Assembly: GCF_025950095.1 (NCBI RefSeq)
Contig: NZ_JAPDDR010000002.1
Location: 248,001 to 312,000, forward strand
DNA length: 64,000 nt
Source of the DNA: Luteolibacter rhizosphaerae
GTDB taxonomy: Bacteria; Verrucomicrobiota; Verrucomicrobiia; Verrucomicrobiales; Akkermansiaceae
Reading direction: 5' to 3'
How positions within the stretch are numbered: the stretch's first letter is position 1; every line of letters starts with the position of its first letter. The notes under the pieces were generated by a model. The model made no database searches and had not been told where the DNA came from. It saw only the letters and a program-made list of their open reading frames with translations. Positions 25,338 through 33,487 of this stretch are shown in pieces. The translations under genes and the position numbers were made by a program.

Positions 25338-27578
25338 ATGAAATTCTCACGTATCCGCAGCGCCGCGATGGCGGTTGGTCTCACGGCTTCGACCCTCACC
25401 GCATGCGCGCAACAGGCGGACTTTGACGAAGTCGGTTGCCAGATGGCGATCATGTTGCAGAACAGCCATTTCGCGCGGCTCAAGTTCAACGACATGAGCC
25501 AGCGGTTCCTGGATGATTTCCTGCGCGACCTGGATTCCGGCAAGTCCTACTTCACCCAAGAGGACATCGACCGCTTCAACCGGCAGTATGGCGACAATCT
25601 CGCCGAGATGCTGATGAAGAAGGAGAGCATGGCGGCGGCGATCGACATCTACGGGACTTTTAAAAAGCGTGTGGAAGCGCGGGTTGCGGAAGGCAAACGC
25701 GTGCTGGCCGCGAACGAATTCGATTTCGCCAAGGAAGAGTCGATTCAGCGCAGCCGCAAGGATGCCGCGTGGCCGAAGACCGAGGAGGAGGCGATGCAGC
25801 TCTGGCGCCAGCAGATCAAGGAGGCGGTGCTTTCCGAGACGCTGCGCCGCGACATGATCGCCCAGATGGCGGCGAAGCAGGGCAAGGAGAACCCGCTGAA
25901 GGCCGACAAGGATCCCAAGGAGAAGATCGCGCTGCGCTACGAGCGGTTCCTCCACAGTGTCGTGCAGGATGTCGATGACGAGGACGTGGCCGCCATGTTC
26001 CTCAGTGCGGTCGCGCGGTCCTTCGATCCGCACACCGACTACATGAGCACCCGCGAGATGGATCGCTTCCGCGACGGGATGAAGAACGAGCTCGTGGGCA
26101 TCGGTGCATTGCTCCAAGGCGAGGAAGACGGTGCGACCAAGATCATGGGCATCGTGGTCGGCGGTCCTGCCGACAAGCAGGGCACGCTCAAGCTCAACGA
26201 CCGCATCGTGGCGGTCGACCCCGATGGCGACGGTCCGCGCGAGATGGTGGACATCATGTTCATGAAGATCGACAAGGTGGTCGATCTGATCCGCGGCCAA
26301 GAGGCCACGCCGGTGCGTCTCAAGGCGGAGCCCGCCGGTGGTGCTCCGGGCGAGACGGTTCTGATCAATATCGTCCGCGCGAAAGTCGCGCTGAAAGACG
26401 AGCAAGCCAGCGCGGAGATCATCGACATGAAGGCCCCGAGCGGTGAGGCCACCCGGCTGGGGATCATCACGCTGCCGTCGTTCTATGCCGATTTCGATGA
26501 AGGCAAGGTTCGTTGCTCCGTGGATGTCGAACGCCTGCTGGAGCGCCTCAAGGAAGAGGGAATCGACGGTCTGATGCTGGATCTCCGCAACAACGGCGGC
26601 GGTGCGCTCGAGGAAGTCCGGCGCATGACCGGTTTCTTCACGCCGCGCGGCCCGGTGGTGCAAGTGAAGAACACCTTCGGCGAGCGCCAGGTGAAGGAGT
26701 CCGACCGCAAGGAGCCGATCTATGACGGCCCGATGATCGTCCTCACCGACAAGAGCAGCGCCTCCGCCAGCGAAATCTTGGCCGGTGCCCTGCAGGACAA
26801 CAACCGCGCCGTGATCGTGGGCGAGTCCTCGACCTTCGGCAAAGGCACCGTGCAGCAGCCGATGGACATCAGCCGCATGCTGCCCTTCTTCAAGGCCCGC
26901 GACAAAGCCGGCACGCTGAAGGTGACGATCCAGAAGTTCTACCGCCCCTCCGGTTCCTCGACCCAGAAGATGGGCGTGATTCCGGATGTGGTGCTGCCGA
27001 GCCTGACCGATGCGCTCGAAGTGGGCGAAGCTTTCCTTGATCATCCGCTGGAGCACGACCTGATCGGCCGTGCCCCGGACTTCAACCCGATGAAGAAGGA
27101 GCAGCTCTTCCTGCAGACCTTGAAGGATCTCAGCACCAAGCGCGTTTCCGCTTCGAAGGACTTCTCCTACATCATCGAGGACGTCACCAAGGCGAAGGCA
27201 CGTATCCGCGAGAACAGCATTTCGCTCAACATGGCCGAGCGGAAGAAGGAGCTCGATGAGATCGACGCCCAGCAGCAGCAGCGCAATGCCGAGCGCAAGG
27301 AGCGTTTCGCCGGAGTCCAGACCACGGACAAGAAGGACATGACCTTCTTCAAGCTCACCCTCGACGATGTCGAGAAGGGTGCGGATATCCAGAAGTACGA
27401 TCCTTCCGCGGAAACCGAAGGTTACATGCGCAAGGCCAAGGACGAAACCGCAGAATTGGATGAGACCCCGCCATGGCCGAGCGCGCTCGACCCGCACAAG
27501 CGCGAGGGCGTGCAGATTCTCGGCGACCTCGTCGATGTCACTCGGAATGCCCGCATGGCCGGGATGATCGAGCGCTAA
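25338..27578 (+). CDS. prc: Tail-specific C-terminal processing protease Prc (S41A)
   Basis: A periplasmic serine protease of 746 residues, close to the E. coli Prc layout: N-terminal helical domain, PDZ domain (ELVGIGALLQGEEDG, GPADKQGTLKLNDRIVAVD), catalytic core and a C-terminal domain with long charged helices. The catalytic dyad is visible as Ser476 in SSASASEILAGALQD and Lys502 in TFGKGTVQQ. GLMLDLRNNGGG is the conserved core motif. The leader has a lipobox-like LTAC (MKFSRIRSAAMAV to LTAC), so it may be lipid-anchored. Prc degrades or trims envelope proteins from their C-termini. The YggS gene starts inside its stop codon, so the two are coupled. Confidence 0.95.
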   Translation: MKFSRIRSAAMAVGLTASTLTACAQQADFDEVGCQMAIMLQNSHFARLKFNDMSQRFLDDFLRDLDSGKSYFTQEDIDRFNRQYGDNLAEMLMKKESMAAAIDIYGTFKKRVEARVAEGKRVLAANEFDFAKEESIQRSRKDAAWPKTEEEAMQLWRQQIKEAVLSETLRRDMIAQMAAKQGKENPLKADKDPKEKIALRYERFLHSVVQDVDDEDVAAMFLSAVARSFDPHTDYMSTREMDRFRDGMKNELVGIGALLQGEEDGATKIMGIVVGGPADKQGTLKLNDRIVAVDPDGDGPREMVDIMFMKIDKVVDLIRGQEATPVRLKAEPAGGAPGETVLINIVRAKVALKDEQASAEIIDMKAPSGEATRLGIITLPSFYADFDEGKVRCSVDVERLLERLKEEGIDGLMLDLRNNGGGALEEVRRMTGFFTPRGPVVQVKNTFGERQVKESDRKEPIYDGPMIVLTDKSSASASEILAGALQDNNRAVIVGESSTFGKGTVQQPMDISRMLPFFKARDKAGTLKVTIQKFYRPSGSSTQKMGVIPDVVLPSLTDALEVGEAFLDHPLEHDLIGRAPDFNPMKKEQLFLQTLKDLSTKRVSASKDFSYIIEDVTKAKARIRENSISLNMAERKKELDEIDAQQQQRNAERKERFAGVQTTDKKDMTFFKLTLDDVEKGADIQKYDPSAETEGYMRKAKDETAELDETPPWPSALDPHKREGVQILGDLVDVTRNARMAGMIER

Positions 27579-28258
27579 TGCCCGGAATCGCCGAACGTCT
27601 CACCGAACTCCACCAGCGCATGGCCGACGCATCATCGTCGGCCGGGCGTGCGCCGGGTGAGGTGGAGTTGCTTGCAGTCTCGAAGACCTTCGCCACGGAG
27701 GATGTGGCGGAGGCTTACGCCGCCGGCCAGCGTCTCTTTGGGGAGAGCCGTCAGCAAGAGGCGGCACCGAAGGTGGCGGCCCTGCCCGCGGACATCGAAT
27801 GGCACTTCATCGGCGGTTTGCAGCGGAACAAGGCGCGCAAGGTGTTGGCGGATTTCCCCTGCATCCACAGTGTCGATTCCCTGCGCCTTGCCGAGCATCT
27901 CGACCGGATCGCCGGGGAAGAGGGCAAGCGCCCGCGCATCTACCTGGAGGCGAATGTTGCAGGAGAGGAGTCGAAGGGTGGTTTCGCTCCGGAAGAGCTT
28001 CTTGCCGCAGCGGAGACTCTTGCGGGGTTGAAGCACCTTGAAATACTTGGAGTGATGTCGATCCCGCCGGAGGAAGACTCGCGCCGCTGGTTCGCGGCGA
28101 CCCGTGAACTCCGCGACCAGCTCCGCACTACCAGCGGTCTTGCCCTGCCCGGCTTGAGCATGGGCATGAGCGGGGACTTCGAGGAGGCCATCGCCGAGGG
28201 TTCGACAATCGTCCGTGTCGGCTCGGCTCTTTTCGGTTATCGTTCTTACCCAGCATGA
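27578..28258 (+). CDS. YggS-family pyridoxal phosphate homeostasis protein (PLPBP)
   Basis: A cytoplasmic PLP-binding TIM-barrel protein of 226 residues that buffers PLP rather than acting as an enzyme. Motifs: LLAVSKTF (the Schiff-base Lys), FGESRQQEAAPKV, WHFIGGLQRNKARKVL, HSVDSLRLAEHL, LEILGVMSIPP, and a C-terminal LSMGMSGDFEEAIAEGSTIV with RVGSALFG, the phosphate cup. The start is taken as the ATG that overlaps the prc stop codon (TAATG). The longer open frame upstream is antisense-free but is the prc 3' end in another frame. The DUF971 gene starts within its stop codon, so the three genes are tightly coupled. Confidence 0.95.
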   Translation: MPGIAERLTELHQRMADASSSAGRAPGEVELLAVSKTFATEDVAEAYAAGQRLFGESRQQEAAPKVAALPADIEWHFIGGLQRNKARKVLADFPCIHSVDSLRLAEHLDRIAGEEGKRPRIYLEANVAGEESKGGFAPEELLAAAETLAGLKHLEILGVMSIPPEEDSRRWFAATRELRDQLRTTSGLALPGLSMGMSGDFEEAIAEGSTIVRVGSALFGYRSYPA

Positions 28259-28557
28259 TCCGCCTCGACCACGCCGCCGTCGTCGGCTCCGAACTCGCGC
28301 TGCGCTTCGCCGATGGCGAGGAGATTTACCTCGCGCTCGACATGCTCCGGCGGGCTTGTCCCTGCGCAGCCTGCCAAGGAGAGCCGGACGCGCTGGGGCG
28401 GGTGCTGCGGCCGGTCCAGCAGATTGAAGGGCGCGGTTTCGAGCTGCAGCGATTCGAGGGAGTGGGTGGCTACGCCCTGCAACTTTTTTGGGCAGACGGG
28501 CACTCGACCGGCATTTATACCTTCGACTATCTGCGCCGTCTGGCGCTCATCCCCTAG
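28255..28557 (+). CDS. DUF971-domain protein
   Basis: A 100-residue protein of the DUF971 family (gamma-butyrobetaine hydroxylase-like N-terminal domain), found alone in many bacteria, often near Fe-S cluster or Mrp genes. Conserved features: IRLDHAAVVGSELALRFADG, then a CPCAACQGE cysteine motif that could hold zinc, and a C-terminal HSTGIYTFDYLRRL. The function of stand-alone members is unknown. It overlaps the yggS-type gene by 4 bases (ATGA), so the two are translationally coupled. Confidence 0.92.
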   Translation: MIRLDHAAVVGSELALRFADGEEIYLALDMLRRACPCAACQGEPDALGRVLRPVQQIEGRGFELQRFEGVGGYALQLFWADGHSTGIYTFDYLRRLALIP

Positions 28558-28562
28558 AAGCT

Positions 28563-28946
28563 ATGGACCCGTATGCGCCGCCCCTCAGTCCCGCCCTTCC
28601 GGCCGATGACCAGAGATTGGCGATGCGGGAGATCGTGGTCGGCTGGGAGCGGTTGAGATTGCTCTACAATGCGATCCTGGCGGTTCCGGGGTTGCTTGTT
28701 CTGAGTGCGATGACGGGGGAGTACGGGATGCCGGCTCTCACCGCGGTCCTGTCCGCGGTGTTCGTGGCGGTGGGTGCGAACCTGTGTTTCTTGCTGGGGC
28801 CCTTGGCGGAGTTGTATTTGCGCGGGATTTTCCGGCGGGGACAGCCCTTGGGGAGAGGGCGGTGGTTGTTGTTCGGGTCGGGGACTTTGCTTTCGTTGTT
28901 CCTGTTCGTGCTGACCTATTCGCAGATGACGATGGGGTGGCCGTGA
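28563..28946 (+). CDS. Small membrane protein of unknown function
   Basis: A 127-residue protein with three or four predicted membrane helices (YNAILAVPGLLVLSAM, PALTAVLSAVFVAVGANLCF, WLLFGSGTLLSLFLFVLTYS). The soluble N-terminus is Pro-rich and starts MDPYAPPLSPALP. I recognise no family with certainty, although similar short proteins occur in Verrucomicrobia and Planctomycetes. The start is the ATG 6 bases after the DUF971 stop. It is the last gene of this run; the next 550 bases have no gene. Confidence 0.75.
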   Translation: MDPYAPPLSPALPADDQRLAMREIVVGWERLRLLYNAILAVPGLLVLSAMTGEYGMPALTAVLSAVFVAVGANLCFLLGPLAELYLRGIFRRGQPLGRGRWLLFGSGTLLSLFLFVLTYSQMTMGWP

Positions 28947-29204
28947 AGGGGGGATTGAGGCGCATGCCGAGAGAAGTCGGAGCGAGCACAGCATGAAGCT
29001 TCCGCTATCACGCGATGGATCGCGTGCTTGCCCGGTACACGGTGCCGGGCTGGTGTGAACCGTCTCGAAGGGGACGAGGAGGAGCTTGAGTTGTTAGATG
29101 GTAGGTGTCGAATCGCATGCGGCGAGGAGCAAGGAAGGGCGAAGCGCGGGGATGAGGCGGATCCTCCTCGCCCTCCTTCAGAGAGCCGGACTTTTGGGGT
29201 GCGT

Positions 29205-29270
29205 CACCCAGGGTTGCGTCGCGATGCTCCTTACCCTGGGCTTTCTCCTTGTCGCCCCGTTGGGGCTTTA
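29205..29270. repeat. Palindromic intergenic element in the 28947-29500 gap
   Basis: The 554-base gap between 28947 and 29500 has no convincing gene. It contains several hairpins. CCCAGGGT (29207-29214) pairs with ACCCTGGG (29233-29240), followed by GCCCC-GTT-GGGGC (29254-29266) and a short TTTA. A CACGCGA/TCGCGTG hairpin lies near 28998-29015. Nested hairpins of this kind are common as dispersed repeats in Verrucomicrobia and Planctomycetes. I cannot count copies in the genome from this window. Confidence 0.6.
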
Positions 29271-29354
29271 GAGGTGAGGGCGGAGGCGGGCAGTCCAGGC
29301 TTTTGAGGTGGGGTTGGGGAGAGGATGGCGATGTAAAGGGTGGATGCGCACAGC

Positions 29355-29375
29355 CGGAATGACGAAGTCATTCCG
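29355..29375. repeat. Short perfect palindrome (9-bp stem)
   Basis: CGGAATGAC at 29355-29363 and GTCATTCCG at 29367-29375 form a perfect 9-bp stem with a GAA loop, 126 bases upstream of the start of the clan-CD-like gene. There is no T tract after it on either strand. It may be a repeat unit or an operator. Confidence 0.6.
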
Positions 29376-29500
29376 CTACGATGGGTGTAGTAGTTGAAGG
29401 CCGCGGTGGAGGGCGGGGCTTGGATCTTTCGGTCCATTTACCGGGAGGAGAGGATGGGCATGATCCCGGTTCTCCTGACGAACAAACCAAGGAGCCTCCC

Positions 29501-31777
29501 ATGAAGATCCATCTCCCTCTTGTTGCGCTTTTCAGCTTGTGTCTCGCCGGCAGGGTTCTGCCTGCGACTTCTGCTCCGGAGAACCGCGGGGCGGGGTTCG
29601 ATGCCTTGGGGCATTTCACGGTGCAGTCGGAAATCCCGGCGGGCTCGCGTCATGCGGTGCTCGAGATTACCAGCGACCTTTCGGCTTCCGCCTCTTGGCG
29701 GCCGATGATTGCCACGGCGATTGACGGGCGCGAGGCGAAGCTGATGTTCCGGCTGCCACCACAGGCGAGCGGGAAGGTGTTCGCGAGGGTGAAGACCGGG
29801 ATCTCGACGACGCTGCCCACGGTTGAGCTCTCCGGGCCGGATCTGTGCTACGTGACCTATGCGGATAGCATCAGTTCGGGAGCCAAGATCGCATTTCTGA
29901 CCTCCGCATCGACGAAGATGGGCGAGTGGTCCGCGCTGCCGCTGGCGCAGTGGCAAGCGAACTTGATCGCATGGGCGCTGCAGGATCCCAAGGTCGCTTC
30001 CGCAGAAGTAGTGCCCCCTGCCGATAATGTCTCGGTCCGCTTCAAGGATGGCACGACGGCCACGCTCATGCGGGCGCCACGTCGCTATACCGGCCCTGCC
30101 ATGCAAAGCGCGGCGACTGCCGTAGCGAAGGCACCGCATTCTCCCGAGCCCTTCCCACCTGCCCCTGCGCCGCCGAAAATACCGACGGAGACGGGCCGCA
30201 ATCTCCCGGACAGCAACAACGCCGTGACCGCCTTCTCGCTGGAAACCGGCTTCCCCAACTCCGCGCCGACGATCGGCAGCTGGCTGGCCACGCGGAGCTA
30301 TGCGGTGAGGACCTTCCCCAGCACCACGATCGATCAGATCCTGCAGTGGTCCGCTTCCAAGCCGATGGCCGCGCTCTTCTGGCAATCGCACGGAGTGCCC
30401 TACCGGAAGAAGGACGGCAGCATCGGGATCGCGCTGGTGACGCGGCAGTATGCGACTGATGCGCTGAGTGACGGTCCCTATGCGGCGATGATCAAGAACG
30501 ACGAGATCAACTTCGCGGTCGATGATGAGAAGAAGCCGTTCTACGCGGTGACCTCCGAGTTCGTCCGCAAGCGCATGCGCTTCTCACCGAACTCGATCGT
30601 GGTGGTGGATGCGTGCTATGGCGGCGGAGCGGAACTGGCCGCGGGCTTCACGGCTGCAGGCGCGGGCTCGTATGCGAGCTGGGACTGGCTCTCCGGGCCC
30701 TATAGCGGCACGCCTTGCCTGAAAGTCTTCGACCGTTTGCTCGGGATGAATCAGGAGCCGCCGGTCTCCGTGCCGAAGGAGCGCGCCTTCTCCCTGATGG
30801 CAACGCGCTGGTGGATGAGTGCCTACCAATTCGACTACGACCCGAGCCCCGAGTATCCGAACCAAGGCCGGCCGAACGCGAAGCTGACCTGGTATGACCA
30901 CCCGGATAAGCCCGGACACATCCTGTGTCCCACGATCATGCGCGTGCTCCATGAGAACAAGGATCTCAAAGAGCCCTATACGAAGTTCCTGATCGAAGGC
31001 GACTTCGGCGACGATCCCGGAGAGTCGCTGCGCGAGGTGCTATGGGGCGGGCAGAAGATGCAGGTGGTCCGCTGGGAACCCTACTACGGCATCGCCATCC
31101 GCATGCCCTCCTCGCCACCGCGGGGAAATATCGAGGTGATCATGAGAAAGGGCGGCTTCACCCGGCGCAGCAACGTGGTGCCGATCACGGAGTGGACGGT
31201 GCCCTTCACCTATGAAGTCAGCGGGAAGGGGTCCCTGAATGCGAAGATGGTGATGAACGTGAAGTTCCGCGCGGACATCCGCGGCTCCCGCGGCAACCCG
31301 GAAATGCCGGTGCAGTATCTAGGCAGGCTCTTCTCGAACATGGCCGATTGCGAAGGAACGGTCTCGGCTTCCGGCACCCATTCCCCGGATGCGGCGACCA
31401 CCTTCACGTGGTCGGGCGGTTCCTCCCTGACTTCGGTCGATCCGAATGCCGACGAAACCTATGCGCCGAAGCGGATCCGAAACTCCGGCAGCATCAACTT
31501 CGGGGTCGGGCGGATCGACCAATTCCAACTGAGCGGCGACGGCGACTTCACCGAAACGGAAGTCCGGGTCCATAACGATGGGAGCTCCACCACCATCGTG
31601 CGCCAACTCGGGATCGGGTTCCCCGGCTTCTATCCCGCACCCGAGATGCCGCTGAACCTCGGCAACGGCACGCTCCGTGGAAACACGCTCGAGTGGAGCG
31701 GCAGCGAAGGCACGGTGAAGCTTTCCTGGCCCTCCGTGACGCCGCAGATGATGCCGGATAACAATACGCCGCGGTAA
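29501..31777 (+). CDS. Secreted protein with clan-CD (caspase/clostripain-like) cysteine peptidase motifs
   Basis: A 758-residue protein with signal peptide (MKIHLPLVALFSLCLAG). The start is well supported by AAGGAG 7 bases upstream. An N-terminal Pro-rich spacer (PEPFPPAPAPPKIP, about residues 205-220) is followed by a domain with the two clan-CD hallmarks. One is a hydrophobic strand ending in His-Gly (AALFWQSHGVPY, His297). The other is a hydrophobic strand ending in Asp-Ala-Cys (SIVVVDACYGGGAELA, Cys372). C14 caspases, C11 clostripain, C13 legumain and C25 gingipain share this pattern. The C-terminal 200 residues are beta-rich (PFTYEVSGKGSLNAKMVMNV) without an anchor I recognise. Peptidase activity is a prediction; a structural relative without activity is possible. 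Confidence 0.75.
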   Translation: MKIHLPLVALFSLCLAGRVLPATSAPENRGAGFDALGHFTVQSEIPAGSRHAVLEITSDLSASASWRPMIATAIDGREAKLMFRLPPQASGKVFARVKTGISTTLPTVELSGPDLCYVTYADSISSGAKIAFLTSASTKMGEWSALPLAQWQANLIAWALQDPKVASAEVVPPADNVSVRFKDGTTATLMRAPRRYTGPAMQSAATAVAKAPHSPEPFPPAPAPPKIPTETGRNLPDSNNAVTAFSLETGFPNSAPTIGSWLATRSYAVRTFPSTTIDQILQWSASKPMAALFWQSHGVPYRKKDGSIGIALVTRQYATDALSDGPYAAMIKNDEINFAVDDEKKPFYAVTSEFVRKRMRFSPNSIVVVDACYGGGAELAAGFTAAGAGSYASWDWLSGPYSGTPCLKVFDRLLGMNQEPPVSVPKERAFSLMATRWWMSAYQFDYDPSPEYPNQGRPNAKLTWYDHPDKPGHILCPTIMRVLHENKDLKEPYTKFLIEGDFGDDPGESLREVLWGGQKMQVVRWEPYYGIAIRMPSSPPRGNIEVIMRKGGFTRRSNVVPITEWTVPFTYEVSGKGSLNAKMVMNVKFRADIRGSRGNPEMPVQYLGRLFSNMADCEGTVSASGTHSPDAATTFTWSGGSSLTSVDPNADETYAPKRIRNSGSINFGVGRIDQFQLSGDGDFTETEVRVHNDGSSTTIVRQLGIGFPGFYPAPEMPLNLGNGTLRGNTLEWSGSEGTVKLSWPSVTPQMMPDNNTPR

Positions 31778-31789
31778 ACCGCGGCGTAT
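31764..31789. terminator. Hairpin between convergent genes, stop codon in the loop
   Basis: ATACGCCGCGG (31764-31774) and CCGCGGCGTAT (31779-31789) form a perfect 11-bp stem. The loop TAAA contains the stop codon of the clan-CD-like gene. There is no strong T tract on the plus strand, while the minus side reads TATTGTTAT. It may act as a two-way terminator for this gene and the convergent ABC-F gene. Confidence 0.55.
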
Positions 31790-31825
31790 CGAAGATCGTG
31801 GTGCGGGGCGAGCCCGGGCGAATGC

Positions 31826-33436
31826 TCAGGCCGTTACCGCGCCGCGGTCGTCGTTCAGACCGCTCTTCTCGAGGAAGTAGTCGTAGCCGCCGGTGTAGCG
31901 GGTCACGGTGCCATTGTTGATGTGCAGCGTGGTCTCCGCGAGGTGGCGGATGAAGTGCACGTCGTGCGAGATGAAGACGAGCGTGCCCTCGTAGGCCTTA
32001 AGCGCGTTCACCAGCGAGTCGATCGAGAGGATGTCGAGGTGAGTGGTGGGCTCGTCCATCAGCAGGAGGTTCGGCGGATCGACGAGGAACTTCACCAAGT
32101 TGAGGCGGGACTTCTCACCCCCGGAGAGCACGCCGCAGCGCTTCTCCACATCGGTGCGGCGGAAGAGGAAGGAGCCGAGGATCGCGCGGGCGTCTTCCTC
32201 GCGCAGGGTGGTGCAGCTCGCGAGCACTTCCTCCAGCACGGTGTTGTCCTCGTTGAGAGTCTCCGAGCGGTGCTGCGAGTAGTAGCCGAGCTTGGTGGCG
32301 TAGCCGACCTCGCGCTTGCCGCCGTTGATCGGCAGCACGCCGGCGAGGATCTTGAGCAGGGTGGACTTACCGGCACCGTTCGGGCCGACGAGAACGATTT
32401 TGTCGCCGCGCTCGATGGTGAGATCCAGGTCCTTGTAGATCTGGCGCTCGCCGTAGGCCTGGCTCACCTTTTGCAGCTCGATCACCTTCTGGTTCGAGCG
32501 TGGCGGCTGCGGGAAGGCGAACTTGAAGGGCTTGCGCGGGGCACGCGGCTTCTCGATCCGCTCCATCTTTTCGAGGAACTTGATGCGGGACTGGACCTGC
32601 GCGGCCTTCGAGCCGACCTGGCGGAAGCGATCGATGAACTCCTGGTGGCCTTCGATCTCCTTGTTCTGGTTCCGGTAGGCTTGGACCTTCTGCTCGTAGC
32701 GCGCCTCGCGCTGTTCGAGGTAGCTGGAGTAGTTGCCGGTGTAGGCGATGAGTTCCTGAGCGTCCGGATCGATCTCGATCACGTTCTCCACGATGGCGTC
32801 CATGAAGTCGCGATCGTGCGAGATCATGAGGATCGCGCCTGGGTAGTTCATCAGGTAGCGCTGAAACCAGAGGAGCGAGAGCAGGTCGAGGTGGTTGGTC
32901 GGCTCGTCCAGCATCAGCAGGTCCGGCTCCTGGACGAGGAGGCGGGCGAGGTAGGCGCGCATGATCCAGCCGCCGGAGAATTCGCGGGCGGTCTTGTGGA
33001 AATCGCTCTCCTTGTAACCGAGGCCGGCGAGGATCTTCTTCGCCTTCGGTTCGAGCTGGTAGCCGTTGAGGTGATTGAACTGGTCCTGGGCGTGGGCGTA
33101 GTCGGGGTGATCCGTGGTGCCCGCGGCCTCGTGCTCGCGGATGGCGCGCAGGTAGCCGACCATCTCCGGGGTGATGCCGATGGCGATCTCCAGCACGGTC
33201 TCGTCGCCGGGGTCGCCGGATTCCTGAGCGAGGTAGCCGGTGATGGCGTAGTCGTCGCGCTCGATGGTGCCGCCGTCGAGGTCCTCCTGGCCGAGGATCA
33301 TGCGGAAGAGCGTCGACTTGCCGGCACCGTTCGGACCGACGAGGGCGATGCGCTCGCCCCAGTTGATCGAGAGTTCCGCATCGCGGAAGAGGGTACGGCC
33401 GCCGAGCGTCTTGGTCAGCTTGTGGATCGTGAGCAC
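31826..33436 (-). CDS. ABC-F family ATPase (YbiT-like)
   Basis: A cytoplasmic translation-associated ATPase of 536 residues with two nucleotide-binding domains and no membrane segment. Each has a Walker A (LVGPNGAGKSTLFRMI; LVGPNGAGKSTLLKIL), an ABC signature (FSGGWIMRAYLARLL; LSGGEKSRLNLVKFL) and a Walker B with catalytic Glu (LLMLDEPTNHLD; LLLMDEPTTHLD). A charged P-site linker separates them (EQREARYEQKVQAY, VQSRIKFLEKMERIEKP). Length and linker resemble YbiT rather than EttA or Uup. ABC-F proteins bind the ribosomal E site; some give antibiotic resistance, but nothing here indicates that. Confidence 0.95.
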   Translation of the reverse strand: MLTIHKLTKTLGGRTLFRDAELSINWGERIALVGPNGAGKSTLFRMILGQEDLDGGTIERDDYAITGYLAQESGDPGDETVLEIAIGITPEMVGYLRAIREHEAAGTTDHPDYAHAQDQFNHLNGYQLEPKAKKILAGLGYKESDFHKTAREFSGGWIMRAYLARLLVQEPDLLMLDEPTNHLDLLSLLWFQRYLMNYPGAILMISHDRDFMDAIVENVIEIDPDAQELIAYTGNYSSYLEQREARYEQKVQAYRNQNKEIEGHQEFIDRFRQVGSKAAQVQSRIKFLEKMERIEKPRAPRKPFKFAFPQPPRSNQKVIELQKVSQAYGERQIYKDLDLTIERGDKIVLVGPNGAGKSTLLKILAGVLPINGGKREVGYATKLGYYSQHRSETLNEDNTVLEEVLASCTTLREEDARAILGSFLFRRTDVEKRCGVLSGGEKSRLNLVKFLVDPPNLLLMDEPTTHLDILSIDSLVNALKAYEGTLVFISHDVHFIRHLAETTLHINNGTVTRYTGGYDYFLEKSGLNDDRGAVTA

Positions 33437-33487
33437 GGGGCCGGTGTAGGGGAGCCGGGCGCTGCGGGCAAGCGCAGGAACTCGGCT

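Noticed and set aside
25347-27497. A minus-strand open frame of over 700 codons
   Set aside because: It is antisense to prc, which has all catalytic residues. The minus product is His/Leu-rich with no motif.
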